DNA from: Hysterangium stoloniferum
Taxonomy: Eukaryota > Basidiomycota > Agaricomycetes > Hysterangiales > Hysterangiaceae
Assembly (NCBI GenBank): GCA_015178975.1
Contig: WHVD01000062.1
Span: 186,001 to 250,000 of the forward strand
Direction of reading: 5' to 3'
Length of the DNA stretch: 64,000 bases
Positions 34,077 through 47,916 of this stretch are shown piece by piece (within the stretch, counting starts at the first letter, position 1; every line of letters starts with the position of its first letter). Under the pieces are notes generated by a model, which made no database searches, was not told the DNA's origin, and worked only from the letters and a program-made list of their open reading frames with translations. A program made the translations under genes and the position numbers.

Positions 34077-37000
34077 TTATACCGGCAGCCCGGGGGTAAA
34101 AGGTGTATCTTGCGACACAGCGAGGAGAAATCGTTCTACAACCGCCTTGCCTTTTCTGAGATTTGTGAGGGAAATACGTTCGTTCGCGAGATGTGCTTGA
34201 TCCTATATATGCACATAGTGAATAAAAAGGAAAGAAAATCATTGTGACATAAGTACCAATAGGATGAAACAACACAAAAAAACATACCGAGCTTTGTCCC
34301 ATGGGAAGATGCAAACCCGGACATCCAAACTCTTTCTCCAAAAATGGCACAGAAGGGATGGACTAAAAGTAAGGAGATAAGAAAATCGGAATATTAACAC
34401 AAAGTTTCCAAAAATAAATCAGGTAGAGGTGTACGTACACCGCCCTCCCTAATTTTCAGCGGCTTCATACCCCACTCCTCCTCAACAGCGTTCTCCAGCG
34501 CCTTGAAATATTTGCTTTCAAGGTCCCCGAGCCACCAGTCCGCTTGGCGGTCGATTTTTACCTGTTACCGACCAAAGAAAAAGAAGTAAAAACGAAAGAA
34601 ATGAGATATAAACCAAAAATAGGGGGAAGAAGGTACGAAGAACAACGTACATCCAACAAATTAGGCGACTCCAGTTCGTCAAACTTCCTGTTTAGATGCT
34701 CAACAAGGGCGTTGGCTATCGTCGCTAAGCTTTGATTTGGGACGATCCGTATGGAGACTTTGGCGGAGACTTTAGAGGGGATGATTGTTGAATCTGAAAG
34801 ATACAGCGAAATAAATAATCAAGACCAATCTCAGCAAACAACGTCATCACCGCCAAGTCAAGGTAGTGAAAGAATAGCGGAGAAAAGACTTACTCCCAGG
34901 CCCACGTGTCTCAATACTATGTATACTGAGGGACGGCTCGCGCCAGCGGGAAGAGAGGGACTGCGCAGGCTTGTTTGTTATTGAGGAGAGGTGAGCATAG
35001 GATTTTTGTTCGGAGGGGTCTAGGGGGCGGACTTGGTCATCTGGGGGGAGGGTACCAAGTGTTAGATTAAGGATAATGACAAGGAGTGGTGAACAGGAAA
35101 GGTGGGATAAGATGGAAATGGACGGACAAAATTCCGGAATGAGAACTTGTGACCCTGATGTGAGGCTTGCGAGGAGTTTCACCCTGGTAGCAAGAAATAA
35201 CAAACATGAATATCCAATCCGAAGAGGGAAATAGAAATAAAAGGAAATTAGAACCAAGCACTCACATATCAATCATAGGCTCCCTAACACTCCCGCCCTC
35301 CATACCCGAATGTAAGTCCTGCCCTTTATTCGAAATATCTACCGTGGCATGTACGACGCCCCGCAGGCCGTATGTTATGCAAGGCGTTTTTTCATCAATC
35401 CAGTAGGAGTTGCTTGAAAGGGAGAAGGAATTAGAAATTAGTAAAAAAAAGGTGAAAAACCAGAAGCAAAAAACAGGATCACCTACCTAATCAAAACCGC
35501 ATCAATCCCCCTCTCACCCCAAATCTCTCCCTTCACAGTCCTCACAGCATTCTCAAATCCGCCGCTCCCCGCTTCCTCCTCCCCCTCCGCCAGCATCACA
35601 ACATCACACCCCAGCATCCTCCTCCTCAATAAATCGGACACCGCATACGCAACGGCGAGAATGGGGCCTTTGTTGTCTGACACACCGCGGCCGTAGAGGT
35701 AGCCGTTTCTTCCTGTCAGAGTGAAGGGTGGTGTGGACCAGGCTTTGTGGGGGGCGGCGACAACATCGTAGTGGCTGGGGAGGAGAGTTAGTTCTTGTAC
35801 GGAGTATGGAGGGGATATTTTGCGAGTAAGGGGGGGGGAGGGAGAATTGTACCTGTAGAAGAGAATTCGCGGTCTGGGAGTGTCGCCTGCTGTTGGGACA
35901 CCTTTGAATGTGGCAAGGACGAGGGGATTTGTGCCTTGTTCTGCTGCGATCTGTGGGGTCGGATGATATGAGCAGGGTTATGTTAATTATTTAGTGCCAA
36001 GGACTCCAAGGAAGTGAGAAGTATGAGGTGGAAAGTAAAATGGTAAAGCAGGCTGGAATAAATGGCAAAAAAAAAGGAGGCAAAAAAAAGGACGAAAACA
36101 TATACCATTTTCGCATCAGCACCTAGCTGACTCAAACACCTCTTAAGCCAAATCGCAGCTTGTCGACAATCCTCACGGTGATGTGGGCTGTTGCTCACTG
36201 AGGGCATTGACACGAATTGGGAGAGGGATTGGGTTAGTGGATCTATTGTTTGGTCAGTGTCAAATATTGCAGTAATAATGTGGACCGTAGTGCCACGCAC
36301 CGTGCACAGATGTCGCATCTCCATTTATCCACTCCGAATCAGCGAACGGTCGGCCGGTTGGAAGGTGGATTTCCCAGACCTATTGATCAAAATCAATACA
36401 TATAATTAAAAATTATAACAAGCATAATGAAGAAAAAAGGAAAAGAAAAGTGGCACCAAACTCCTGGACGCACCTTAACATCATTATCATTCGCCCCAGT
36501 TATAAGGAACGAGCACTCCGCCGGTATTGTATCATGCCCATCCCAATACCCAGTCCCACCGGCATTGGTATCATCCCAATTGTCACCTGTACCTGTACCA
36601 GGACCCGCATTCTCTCTCAAGGGCGTTGCAGAAACAGCGCCAACACGCCGTGCATTCGTAACGATCGACGACATAACAATACCCTCGTGGGCGCGCCACG
36701 AAGCCGTGCACGCAAACTGCGCGTTCCAGCGCTGGATCCAACCGTTTGCGGAGCAGGTGTAGAGGTCTGTGTCGACCATCGACATGGAGAGGACGTCGGA
36801 GTTCTGTTTGGGAGTTTGTGTGGGTACATGAAAAAGAAAAAAAACAGAATTATGGCGCAACCTTACCTCCTGTGCAAGAATTAACCTGACAAGGCTTCCC
36901 GTCTCCAAATCCCAAACTGCAACACACCCATCTTGACACCCCGCATACACGGTGCCATCCCTCGCTACGAGACTCCACACCCCGCCCTGGTTGCATTCGA

Positions 37001-38117
37001 ACGTTTGTATGAGGCTGGGTCCGTCAGATGTACATTTCCATACTTTGACTGTTTCGTCGCCGCTGCCTGTCATGAGGAGTGTCTGTGTTTGTGTTTGGCC
37101 CGGATCGCCAGGCGGGTCAGGGACAGGGCAGCGTCTGTGGGATACGACTGTTACGGCTTCGCGAGGACTGGGAAGAAGGACCATGCAGTATATGTACCCA
37201 TAATGTGCTGAATGGATGATGTTCTGGGGGGAGACTTGCAAGACGCGGGGCTGGCACGATCCCGTTGTTGTAGACGGTGTGGATGCACCCGATGCAGACG
37301 CGTTACAAGTAAGAGTAACGGAAGGAGAGAGGGGAACGGGTCTGCCAAGCCTGGATGTGTTGTCAAAGAAGCGATGCCACTTCTTCCGATCGAGACCGAG
37401 ACCGGTATCTGCGTCTATATCGAAGGGCTTCTCTTCATCATCATTGTACGTATTAGAGTCAGTATTCGTCTCCAGGTCGACGGTAGCATTCGGTGAGGAG
37501 AGTCTTCGAATGGGGCGACGGCGACGAGTTCCCTTTGAGAAGTCGTACCATTGTAGAGAAGTGTTTTGACAGCCGAAATAGAGGGTTTGGAGGGCCGGAG
37601 AGAAGGTGAGGGAGAAGATGTCACCAGCAGATGTGTCGAGATGAGGGGTTAGGATATAGAGAGGACTGAGGCTGCAGGTTGACCATATTCGTACTGTGCT
37701 ATCGCCTGTGGAAATAGGCAATGCGTTAAATTTATTGGTGAAATTGGGGGGTGACATTTACTTGAGGCGCTAAAGAGCCATTCCCTCTCTGGATCGATTT
37801 CTAGTGCGAGGACACTGCCTGTATGGCCTTGGAGGGTCTTCTTTACTTGAAAGGTTGACCTGTCCCAGACCTAGCGGGAGTGAGGATAGAAAGTGATTGT
37901 TTAGGAAGGTAGGACATACATGGATATCCGCTGTTTGACAACCACTAAAGATATGTCTTGAATCAGCAGCGAGACTCAGTACGGAGCTCTTTTCATTATG
38001 GTGAAGGGTATGTGTTAAACGAGGTGAGTTTAATTTGGAGAGAGGTGGCCCTGGGGATGAAGGGGGAGTAATGAGCGAATTGTTAGAGTCAGAGAGAAGA
38101 CAAGGCATAGCGTACAT
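34077..38117 (-). CDS. DUG2: DUG2-type glutathione-degrading peptidase (WD40 plus M20)
   Basis: In yeast, Dug2 works with the amidotransferase Dug3 to remove the gamma-glutamyl group of glutathione in the cytosol. Fifteen exons give 964 residues (yeast 878): 38117-37920, 37870-37762, 37705-36867, 36803-36474, 36379-36301, 36242-36106, 35950-35853, 35774-35487, 35412-35266, 35183-35128, 35040-34894, 34793-34651, 34561-34439, 34362-34288, 34202-34077. The first half is a WD40 propeller (DSTVRIWS, DETVKVWK, GCVAVWDLETG). The second half is an M20 metallopeptidase: LFYSHYDVVAAP, GRGVSDNKGP and LAEGEEEAGSGGF hold the zinc-binding and catalytic residues; LHSGMEGG and VLIPEFYDQVRP follow. The carboxyl end FTPGLPV is short but in frame. 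Introns (49-155 nt) are longer than elsewhere in the island. The partner DUG3 is not in the window. Confidence 0.94.
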
Positions 38118-38318
38118 AGGCTCTCCATCGCGGTCGAATTTTTATATGAGAAGAATATTAGAATTTAAAAATAGAATAAGAATGCCCTCTGGGGATATGA
38201 CGGTAGGACGCCACACGACACGTATAGCACAAGTTAAGTACTTCCACGTCCATTCAGCGTCTATTCGCGCGCATCTCTTGCGTCATTTCAATCGGCTCTT
38301 GTGTCACCACACACCATT
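38118..38318. promoter_or_regulatory. Shared head-to-head promoter of DUG2 and the RPAP3-type gene
   Basis: 201 bp separate the start codons. No clear TATA box or other element could be assigned to either side. Confidence 0.45.
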
Positions 38319-40039
38319 ATGGCGAGTTTATCCAAAGACAAGGTAAATAAAAATGATAAAGTGAAATGAGATAAAATACCTCAAAACAAACTAACAATAA
38401 CTCATAGGGTAATGCCTTTTTTAAAGCAGGAGAATGGGCAGAAGCAGTAGGACATTACTCTGCTGCTATTCTTGTAGATCAATCCAATCCAACCCTTCCA
38501 CTAAATAGGGCCGCTGCATATCTCAAACTGGGAAAGTAAGTCTTTTTTTTTTTCATACATTCCCCATTAAGATCCTTTCAGGAATATTGATGCTGAACGT
38601 GACTGCACAACTGTGTTAGCACTCGATCCGAGCAACGTAAAGGCAAGGTTCAGGAGAGCCCAGGCTCGACTAGCTTTGGAAAATTATCAGGACTCAGAGA
38701 GAGGTGTGCACGGCGTGCCCGACAACGTTACCCTCGTCGCTGACCTTGCCTAGATCTCCTTGACGCGCTGAAGCTCGAACCAGCCAATGATTCTGTCAAA
38801 AAAGAGCTTGCGATCGTCCAGGCACGCAAAAGTGACGCAGAGAAAAAGAATAAATCAGGGAAGGTCTGTTCTCAGGTACCTTACCCATCTCCCCGCTCAT
38901 TCTCCCCAAGCGTCAACCTATCTCAGTTCCCCTAATTACCTCCTCTTCTCAACATCCACAAGCACCAAAACGACGCGTCACTCGCAATGTCCCCATCGAA
39001 ATAGTCGAGCCCGGTCCCGATCCCGAATCTGCATCTGCATCTACTCCTGCCCGCTCTGCCTTCCTCACCCCAGTCGAATCACGCGCCATTAAACCTCAGC
39101 ATTCAGGGCCTCCAGATGTGTCATCATCATCGTTTCCAGCCGCACCATCACCACCAACACGCGTCGGTGCCGGCATATTTGGCGCAGATGGTAAGAAAAC
39201 AATAATACGCTCACCTACCCAACCGATCGAGCAAAATGGCGGGTCTGTGGCATCAGGCTCGCAAGCTCCTGCTGCACCTGTTTCGGTCCCGCAAAATTCC
39301 ATTCCGCAACTACCGATACCCGCCTCTTCTACTGTCCTGCAGCAGGCTGTCCCCATGCCGATCGTCAATACTTCTTTATCGTCAATACCAGGGCCTTCGA
39401 CCCTCTCGCCTCTGACAACGTCAAAAGTTGCAACCTTCCCACTCCCCCAGACGTTGTTTGCATTCACACGCGCATGGAATGCACTGCCTACTCCTCATGA
39501 GAGATTTTCACTGCTTCAGGTGGGTTACCGTTTTCCCTTTATTCCCAACCACCCCATAAATCCCACGAACGCCTAATGACATATTCTGACTGGCCTCCCC
39601 CCCCTTCCTGTCACAGCAAATGCCCCCCTATTCGCTCTCACCCCTCTTCAAAAACGGCCTAGAACCCGAAATGCTTATATCGCTCATTATGACCCTCAGA
39701 GACGTTTTATCTGCTGCAGGTAAGTTAAAAGTTAACCCCAATCCAAAAAATAATTATCAATACCAACCCAATCAATTACTAATACCAATACCAATTCACT
39801 GACCAATCTCCAACCCAACAGCACATCCCCCACAATCCCTCCTCCCCTACCTATGCACCATTCCCGCTATCGCACGCTTCGAGACTGTGTTGAAGTTTCT
39901 TAGTCCCAGGGAGAAGGAGGTGATTAGGGAAATATGGGAGTTGATGGAAGTTGGTGGTAGTGGTTGTGGCGTTGACGGGGCTGTGACTATGCAGTGGGAA
40001 TGGGTTAAGAGAGCATGGGGGTTTGACGTTAGGTGTTAA
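38319..40039 (+). CDS. RPAP3-type TPR co-chaperone with RPAP3_C domain
   Basis: RPAP3 is the Hsp90-binding subunit of R2TP, which assembles RNA polymerases, snoRNPs and PIKK kinases. Seven exons give 421 residues: 38319-38342, 38408-38535, 38582-38703, 38754-38867, 38963-39519, 39617-39719, 39822-40039. Residues 9-115 or so are TPR repeats (GNAFFKAGEWAEAVGHYSAA, NPTLPLNRAAAYLKLG, LDPSNVKARFRRAQAR). A proline-rich linker follows. The last 125 residues are an RPAP3_C (Monad-binding) domain: FTRAWNALPTPHERFSLLQ, SPLFKNGLEPEML and the final WEWVKRAWGFDVRC. The donor of intron 4 is uncertain (the frame requires 38867, but a better GT lies 4 nt earlier). Only one TPR array is present, where vertebrate RPAP3 has two; yeast Tah1 lacks the RPAP3_C part. 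Confidence 0.85.
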
Positions 40040-42757
40040 ACGTTGATACATATCTATGTCAAGGTGCTATGAGTGCTATTGAATGAGATATAGATGCGGG
40101 TTGCACCTGCAACTCCCGAAGAAAGCACAGTATCAAATTTACATTTCTACAGCACATTTCTATTTAATTGTAAATTGGCAGTCTCAGCATAGGAGGCTAA
40201 AGTGCATTCACGCACATGTGTAGATATATGAACTTATATACACAATGTATTTAATCTTAGAATGAATCAACTGATACAATCCCCTGCAGACTCGTGAAGA
40301 TGGCAAGCTTGGCGTCGAAGACTGAACAACATGGCCTAAGAAGGAGAGTCATATTGTTTGTCGGTGATGACGGTAAGTAGCAGGACCTATGTCTTTCCTT
40401 GAATTTACGGGATTTGCTGCACCAGCATCAGAAGTAGGTAAGCTGGCCTGTACGTTACCACTTACTAATAAGGTTTGGTGTTCCGGCTTGTGTTATAGGT
40501 CAGTTCAACTTCTCCCTTTCCGCAAAAAATATTCTGCGGAACAGGATTATTAGCCTGTAGTTGGACTTACGCTCTCCAAGTCCGCGGGCCAGACTGTCGG
40601 GCATTGACCAGGCCAGATCGCTGGACACATTGGTCATACCCGGGAAAACCAAGAGCTCCCAGCCTTTTCCGGAGGTTTGGAGGCAATAATCCGGATTTTT
40701 CATTGGGTCCGGTCATTTTTTCATTTTGTTTACCTTGTCTTTGGGTTAGCCATAATGGTAGAGTGACACGGGCAACCTTACTTCCTACATCGAATGAACG
40801 CCGATCCTTGAAAATGATTGCCACTTACGAGCCGAGTCACCGCACCGATACACTTTACCTCAACTGTTAAATTTTGGGGATTCGGTAAGCGAGCTGCAGG
40901 GAACTTGAACCATATAGGGATATTAATAAGTGGATTACTAGGTATATATAGATGAGACATGTATTATAGCCCTCATCTGTTTACAACGAGTTAACTGTCA
41001 TGACAAACAGAAAGTTATTCAGTCTAGGAACAGCACGCAACAAAAGCTTCAACACCAACTGCAAGTCAGTGAGCTTCAGGAAAGGGGGAAGAGAAAAATT
41101 TGGAAGGTGATAGATACTGATTGTTTTGGTGTGATCACAGCTATTGAGCAATATATTCAAAATGTATCCATTTTTAAATTCCACCATTGTCTTGCTGCAT
41201 GGACATCGACAGTTGACCTAGCAGGGAAACCTGCTGGCCCGCTCCATAACCTGTCAGCTTCAGTGATTGCTGATTGGGGGTTGAAGCCTCCCTCTCCTGA
41301 CAGGTGTACTGCCCACCCATATACTACCTGCCATTGGGTCTCAAGATTCTTGGGATTTCATTGCACACGTAGGATGGCATGAGTCCATTATCTTATCACT
41401 CCCTTTGGTTCTCAGGCTCAGTAGTAGACTCCTAAACAATAACTCTGGAAGGGTGAAATGGTAGAGGTAGTGGTATCCCCTTGATGAGAGCTTTCATCAG
41501 CTCAAAACCATTACAGTCCATTTCCCCTAGCCACCCTCTACCTTAGCTGACAAAGTTCGATCTTTGGAGACAACTGATTGTGGCAAGTGATAAGGTGGTG
41601 GTCTGCCCAGCAGCACTCCAGTGGAGAGGCTGCACATAATCTGTAGGAGTCAAGTTGTCCTGTCCATTTAAGGAAGTTTGAATAATTAACTAAATATTAA
41701 AAAGGACTAAAATAATTACAATAAAAAATTTAAAATGGTTATTGGTCAGAACTAAGATTGGGAGGGCAGGTGGAAACACAGGCTTGGAATTGGTGCACAG
41801 TCTAGATTGGAGGTAAGATAAATGAATGTTATAAGAAGATGGAGGTGGCTCCAGTTCAGGAGGGAGTGGTGTGTAGAAGGGCTCGGATGTGGGATGGTAG
41901 GATGAAGAGGGTAAGGATAGGGATGGGTAAGGGAAACTTTCCTTTTTGGTGGATATTGCAACAGCTGGTGTTGGAAAGCCTCTCCCAGAAGCTTTGAGAT
42001 TAATTTTCTTACCACTGGACACTTGTTTCTTCTCAGTTCATAATTGATTCACATTTTCTATGGCTATCTTCTTTTCTTCCAATGCTGCTGCCAATTTGAA
42101 TTCAATATTTGTGACCTCCTTGTATATGTGATCAGCCCTGTCCACTTGTTCAATACGTAGAGAAGTCCAACAATTATTTGAGATAAAATGGTGTGTTAAT
42201 GTGTTTCAATGATTCTTCAAGATACAGTTTTCCAATGCCAATTGAAGTTCCCATGCAATCTGTTTATCATATTCAAATGCACTGTAGCAATGAGATTAGA
42301 TATTCATGATAATTATACAGATTGTGTAATTCACCTGTCAATTGCCTCTGCAAGTGGGATGTGGATACTTGTAGCACAATTTGTTGCTTGATGTGACTGC
42401 TCCTTATTATTTGTGTTGGTTGGTCTGACATCCCAGTCAGCTGATGGAATTTTTGAAAAATGGCAGCACAGTGCAGGGATATACCATGGATATCCAAGCT
42501 TATTCCACCACCAGTCTGCAGAACCAAAATAAGTATAATAGTGTAAGTATTTTAGAAAAAGTAAATACCTTGGGCTTTCTGTTGCTCATGCCCCAAGCAC
42601 CAAGCTGTAAATTCATCCATCTTCTCCTGCATGGTTATACATATATTGAAAATGAGTGATGCAGTTGTAATCTTGATGTGAACAAACTGCCTTTAGAGGC
42701 TCAACCCCTCTAGAAAGCCAATTAGACCAAAGTTGCAAGAAAAGTACATAATGACAT
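40040..42757. other. Gene-poor, repeat-type stretch left of the Copia element
   Basis: No intact gene. On the minus strand, 41690-42170 holds a coding relic with a coiled-coil-like part (VTNIEFKLAAALEEKK) and a proline-rich part, interrupted by a stop, probably from a degraded transposon protein. A short frame starting MASLASKTEQHG (about 40301) runs into a good GT site but no further exon was found. The last five bases, GACAT, are the target duplication of the Copia insertion. Confidence 0.4.
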
Positions 42758-43062
42758 TGTTGAAACAGTTGAATAACTCTTGACAAACACCCTGTGAGTG
42801 TGAGGAAAGTAAACACTTAATGTATTCAACTGTGAAATAACTACATACCTGTGAGTGTGAGGAAAGTAAACACTAAGGAGACTTTCCCACACCCACAGCG
42901 GAGTATACTACAGGGTGCTTACCTAAGCACCTACACATCAGTTACCTTACTAGGTAACTCACTCAATACTGCACCTACAGTGCTGGGAAAAATACTACAA
43001 ATATCAGAAAAATATAGGGAACATCATAGACTATGTAAGAGCTGTAATATCATACTCTAACA
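42758..43062 (-). repeat. 3' LTR of the Copia element
   Basis: 305 bp, in plus-strand reading from TGTTGAAACAG to ACTCTAACA. It contains an internal direct repeat of about 25 bp around CTGTGAGTGTGAGGAAAG. A purine-rich tract (read on the minus strand as AGGTGGGAG, 43063-43071) lies directly upstream and fits the polypurine tract. Confidence 0.95.
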
Positions 43063-43083
43063 CTCCCACCTGATGAGACAGCT

Positions 43084-46000
43084 CTATGCTAGTCCCAGTA
43101 GTTTTCGTAAGTATTCTACCTTTGGCTTAGCCAATGGTTTTGTCAATAAATCAGCAGGCATCTCTGAAGTAGGGAGATGAACAACTTTGATCTTCCCACT
43201 ATCAACTTCCTGCCTTAACCAATATGTTCTCAAATCCAGATGCTTCATACGGCCATGATGTTCAGGATCTCTGGCAACTGCAATAGAAGATTGGTTGTCA
43301 AGATACAAAGTGGATGCAGTCTTTTGAGGATATCCCAATTCCTCAAATAAGTTTCGCAACCATAGCACTTCCTGACCAGCTGACACTGCTGCAATATACT
43401 CTGCTTCAGTAGTAGAGAGAGTTACAATAGTCTGGAGTTTGCTCTGCCAGCTAATGGCTCCAGTACCCATCTTAACCACATATGCACCAGTAGATTTTCC
43501 AGTTGACTTATCACCTCCATGGTCAGCATCTGAATAAGACACAAACAATTCTCTGTCATTACTAGGGCCAAAGGTCAAGCCCAAGTCAAGGGTGCCTTTG
43601 AGATATCGAAAGAGATGTTGTACTGCTAGCCAATGAGCCTTTCCTGGATTGTGATTAAATCTGGCTAATACTCCAACAGTATAGGCAATGTCTGGACGAG
43701 TGGCAACAGCCAAATACATAAGAGAACCAACAGCATGGATGTATGGAATGTCCTTCATGTATGCAATCTCTTCAGGAGACACTGGAGCCTGGTCTTTACT
43801 CAATTTTGAGTTAGGTATCATAGGTGTACCAATGGGATTGCAGTCAGCAAGACCATAACGCTGTAACATGTCCAAGATGTATTGACGCTGTGATAGAGTA
43901 ATAGTACGCTTTGTCCTGTCTCTTTCAATGCCAACACCTAACAAGTAAGAAGTAGGACCAAGATCATGCAATTTGAAGTGGCTCTTTAGATCATCTTTGA
44001 GCTTTTTGATAGCCTCCTTGGATTTAGATGCAATAGTCATGTCATCTACAAATACTGGTATAATGACTTTGACATCACCCTTTTGGAAGACCCAAATGCT
44101 ATGATCGCATAGCACTTGTTTGAAACCCAAACTGAGCAGGACAGCATTCAACTTCTTGTGCCAGATACGAGGTGACTGGCGTAAACCATATAGTCCTTTC
44201 AGAAGAAGTAAGAACTCATCACGAGCACCTTGGTGAAAACCTTCAGGCTGCTGCAAGTATACTTCCTCTTCAAGTTCACCATTCAAGAATGCAGAGGAGA
44301 TATCTACACTCTCAAGTTCCATATCCTCCAGTGCAGCCAATGCTAGGACAGCACGCAAAGTGGCCCATTTGGCAGTAGGAGCAAAGGTATCAGTGAAGTC
44401 AAACCCTGGTCATTGTGCATAGCCTTTTGCAACAAGACGAGCTTTGAACTTGTCAATTGACCCATCCTTCTTACACTTGATCACAAACACCCAACGAGAG
44501 CCAATAGCTTTACGACCCTCAGGTAGTTTAGCAAGGCGAAAAGTGCCATTTTCAAGCAGGGATTGCATTTCTGCATATGCAGCGTCATACCACTTGTCAG
44601 CATCAGGACTTTGTAAGGCCTCTTTGAGAGTTCTCGGTGCATCATCATGAGCACTGGCCTTGTAGGCAAACTCAAAGGCTTCATCCACACCAATGTAAAG
44701 ATCTCCCTCACTGGCAGCTAGGGCTTCTTCCTCAGACTCAACTGGAGGAGGAGAATGTAGTGGAGAATCCTCTGCCTCATCACTGGACTCAACTACAGGA
44801 GTAGATTCTCTATAGTTGTGGATGTGAGCAGGGTCAACTTGCCAGAAACGCTTAGGAGGAACTCTGTTTCTGGGTGGATTGCGACGTGGTTGAGGAGGAG
44901 GACTCGGTGAACGTTCAGAATGTTCAGAATTAGAATCAGAGTTGGAACTAGGACCAGGAGGCAAAGCATTATTCTGACCATCTCCCACTGGATTTGGTTC
45001 CTGTGGAGCTCCCATCTGATTAGGCTGGGCTCCCACCTGAATAGACCTAGAGGGTCCAGGAATAAACAAATCAATAAATTGTGGAGTATCAGGAAGAACA
45101 TCAGGAGCAGTAGGAGTAGAAGGTATGGCAGGTTTAGACAAGCCTGGTAAGACTCTCTCATCAAAGACAGCATTATTACTGATAATAGTCTTCTTAGTCA
45201 AGGGATTGTAAAACATCCAACCCTTATAATCTGGAGGATATCCAATAAAGACACATTTCTGTGTATGAGAGCCAAGTCCAATACGTTGATCCTTCTGTAC
45301 ATGCACATAAGCAGTACAGCCAAATACCCTAAGATGTGATACTTCTGGTTTCCTACTATGCCAAACAGTATAAGGCACAGAATGCTTAAGAGCAGTGGTA
45401 GGTGAGCAGTTGCGCACATGAGTAATGGCAATGACAGCATGTCCCCAGAATGAGGGAGGGAGGTGGGATTCAGCCATAATTGAAGTAGCCCCTTCTTCCA
45501 ATGTTCTGTTGAAGTGTTCAGCAACCCCATTCTGATGTGGTTCATTCCGCACAGTATGCTGCCGGCTGATGCCAGCAGTGGAAAGGAAGGTATCAAACTC
45601 CTTAGACATATATTCTCCACCCTTGTCATCTCTGAATATCTTGATCTTCTGACCAAGCAAGTTCTCCACTTTAGCCTTATATTGCTTAAATGCCTGAAAG
45701 GCATCACTCTTATTTTTGAGTAATGCAATCGAAGCATAGCGTGAGGCATCATCAATGAAAGTGATCCAGTAGCGAAACCCTTCCACAGTTTGTGTAGGCA
45801 AGGGACCATGAACATCACTGTGAATGAGTGCAAGTGGTTTAGTATAGCGTGTTGTTGCTATTTTATTAATCACTCTGTTCTGTTTTCCAGCCAAACAAGG
45901 TTCACAAATAGGATCAGGAGACGTGTGAGAGTCAATCTTTATCCCACCAACCAAATCACCTTTGAGGAGCTTCTGGATATCGGCATGATTGAGATGATTA

Positions 46001-47328
46001 AAGCGACGATGCCAAAGTGTGGAGTCCAAGGGACAGGTTGTAACAAGACCTGCATAATCCGTCATAGGTACCGTCATTCCATCCAAATACGCCTGGTTAT
46101 GTTCATTGACTGTGGCAGTGAAACGCAAGACCTTTCTCAAATAGAAAGACATGGTGGAATGAAAGATAGAGACACGGAAATTCTTTCTCTTTGTCAAATA
46201 CAAGACGGAGAGGAGGTTACTTGTGAGATGGGGAACATGGAGAACCCTTTCAAACTCTATTATTACATTTCCATTCCCTTTAGGCTTAAACCGCACTGCT
46301 CCTATCCCTGCAGACATAACTATTTGTCCATTTGCAACTTGGATAGGTGTTTGAAACGGGGTATAACTTGAAAACCAATGACGATGGGGAGTCATGTGCG
46401 AAGAAGCACCTGTGTCAGCAGTCCAGTCAGAACTAGCATTGACAAGGAGAGCACAAGATGGATCGGTAGAGTCAGGGATAGAAACACTTGCATTTCCAGC
46501 ACTCTCTGGTTTCTTCTCCTCTGATACCTTGTCAGACGCATTAGCTTTGTCAGCCTTAGCAGTCTTTCTTTCTTTATACTCCTTTTTCTTCTGCTCAACT
46601 TTGGCCTTTGCCTGTTTCTGTGCATTTGCATACTCGTAACAATTGTCTTGGGTGTGGGTGGAACCATTGCAGAATGTGCAAGGAACTTTACCAGAAGTGT
46701 TGGAAGTCTTTGACACAATTTTGTTCGCCATCTCTAAACTTCTGGCAGACTGCAAACTCTCTTGTGATGCAAAGTGAGTTTTGACATCAGAGAATGTGAT
46801 AGCAGTATTCATCATTAAAGATGAAGTCCACACAGAGTCAGATTCAGGCAGAGAACGAAGTAAAGTGAGAGCAGCAAGCTCATCATCCAGCATGGCAAGA
46901 GTGTACCCCTTTGGACGCAAGTTCTGGACACGTGCACAAACCTTGTCAACACGACTCATTAATGAAGTCAGAGATTCATCAGGTTCCTTCCGAATATTAA
47001 AGAGGTCATTGTAGGCACTAAAACGAACTGCAGGGAGTTGTTTATTATGTGCCTTTTGAATTTTAGACCACATATCATCAGGACCGTCATCAATGTCAAC
47101 ATGGGTGCGCTGTGTAGGTCCAAGAGAGCGCCATATGATACCAGCTGCTTTATTGGAGCGTTCCAACCAGGCAGACTGTAAACTAGTATCACTAGGTTGT
47201 TTTTCTTTGCCAGTGGCAATAGAGAGACAGTTCTCCATACGCAAAAGACCAATTACGTCATGTCTCCAATCCTCATAATTATTCTCTCCCAATATGACAC
47301 TACGTTTGTAAGTATCACTGGATGCCAT
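43084..47328 (-). mobile_element. Copia gag-pol region
   Basis: Domains in order from the amino end: gag region (about 46700-47328), a CCHC zinc knuckle (46639-46680), a retropepsin-type protease with DTGAS (near 46410), the pre-integrase and integrase core (about 45400-46050), a proline/serine-rich linker, reverse transcriptase of the RVT_2 type (about 43700-44600) and RNase H (about 43100-43560). Protease, integrase, then reverse transcriptase is the Ty1/Copia order. Almost the whole region is open, with about one break; it is treated as a fossil here and not described further. Confidence 0.93.
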
Positions 47329-47916
47329 GACACGTCAATATCCACCAAGAATTTAACTTAAAAAGAACTAAGTAATTGGACTCGCAGTTGTAACACCGCC
47401 TTGCTCAACAGGGTTACCGTGATATTGCAAGGAAGGTAAAAACAAAGGCCCACTGAAGAGCACAATGCCAACAGTTCAAGTTCAATGTATCTAAAAGACC
47501 GTGTTAAAAGGGAAAATGACGTGGCACAGACCCAGATGATACTGTGAAGTGCTTGAGGTGTGAGGGAAGAGTGTGACTGGAGAGAGAGGTGACAGGGTGT
47601 GACAGGGTGAGTCACAAGGGTGATAAAAATGAAGTTGCCCAAAAAAGGGAAATTGAGCGACAACAAGCGATTTGGAGCGTGGGAATATATTTCCTTTTAT
47701 GGACACGGGCGCCTAAATGGGCGAAAAATGCGCACAATCACAGGAGTGAGATGTGAGTCCAAAAAGCGACCAAATCAGGCCAAAATCCAAGGAGATATAA
47801 CCAAAATAAAATCCAAACGCAATGTAGAGTGTTTTGGACAAGTAGAAGTTGTCAGAAAAGATGTGCAAAGTGATGGATTGCGTAGATGACAACTGGATGT
47901 ACCGGTTTAGAAGCCG

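Noticed and set aside
33706-34350. Minus-strand frame of 214 codons at the end of DUG2
   Set aside because: It reads through DUG2 introns in the wrong frame and beyond the true stop; the spliced frame has the M20-type ending.
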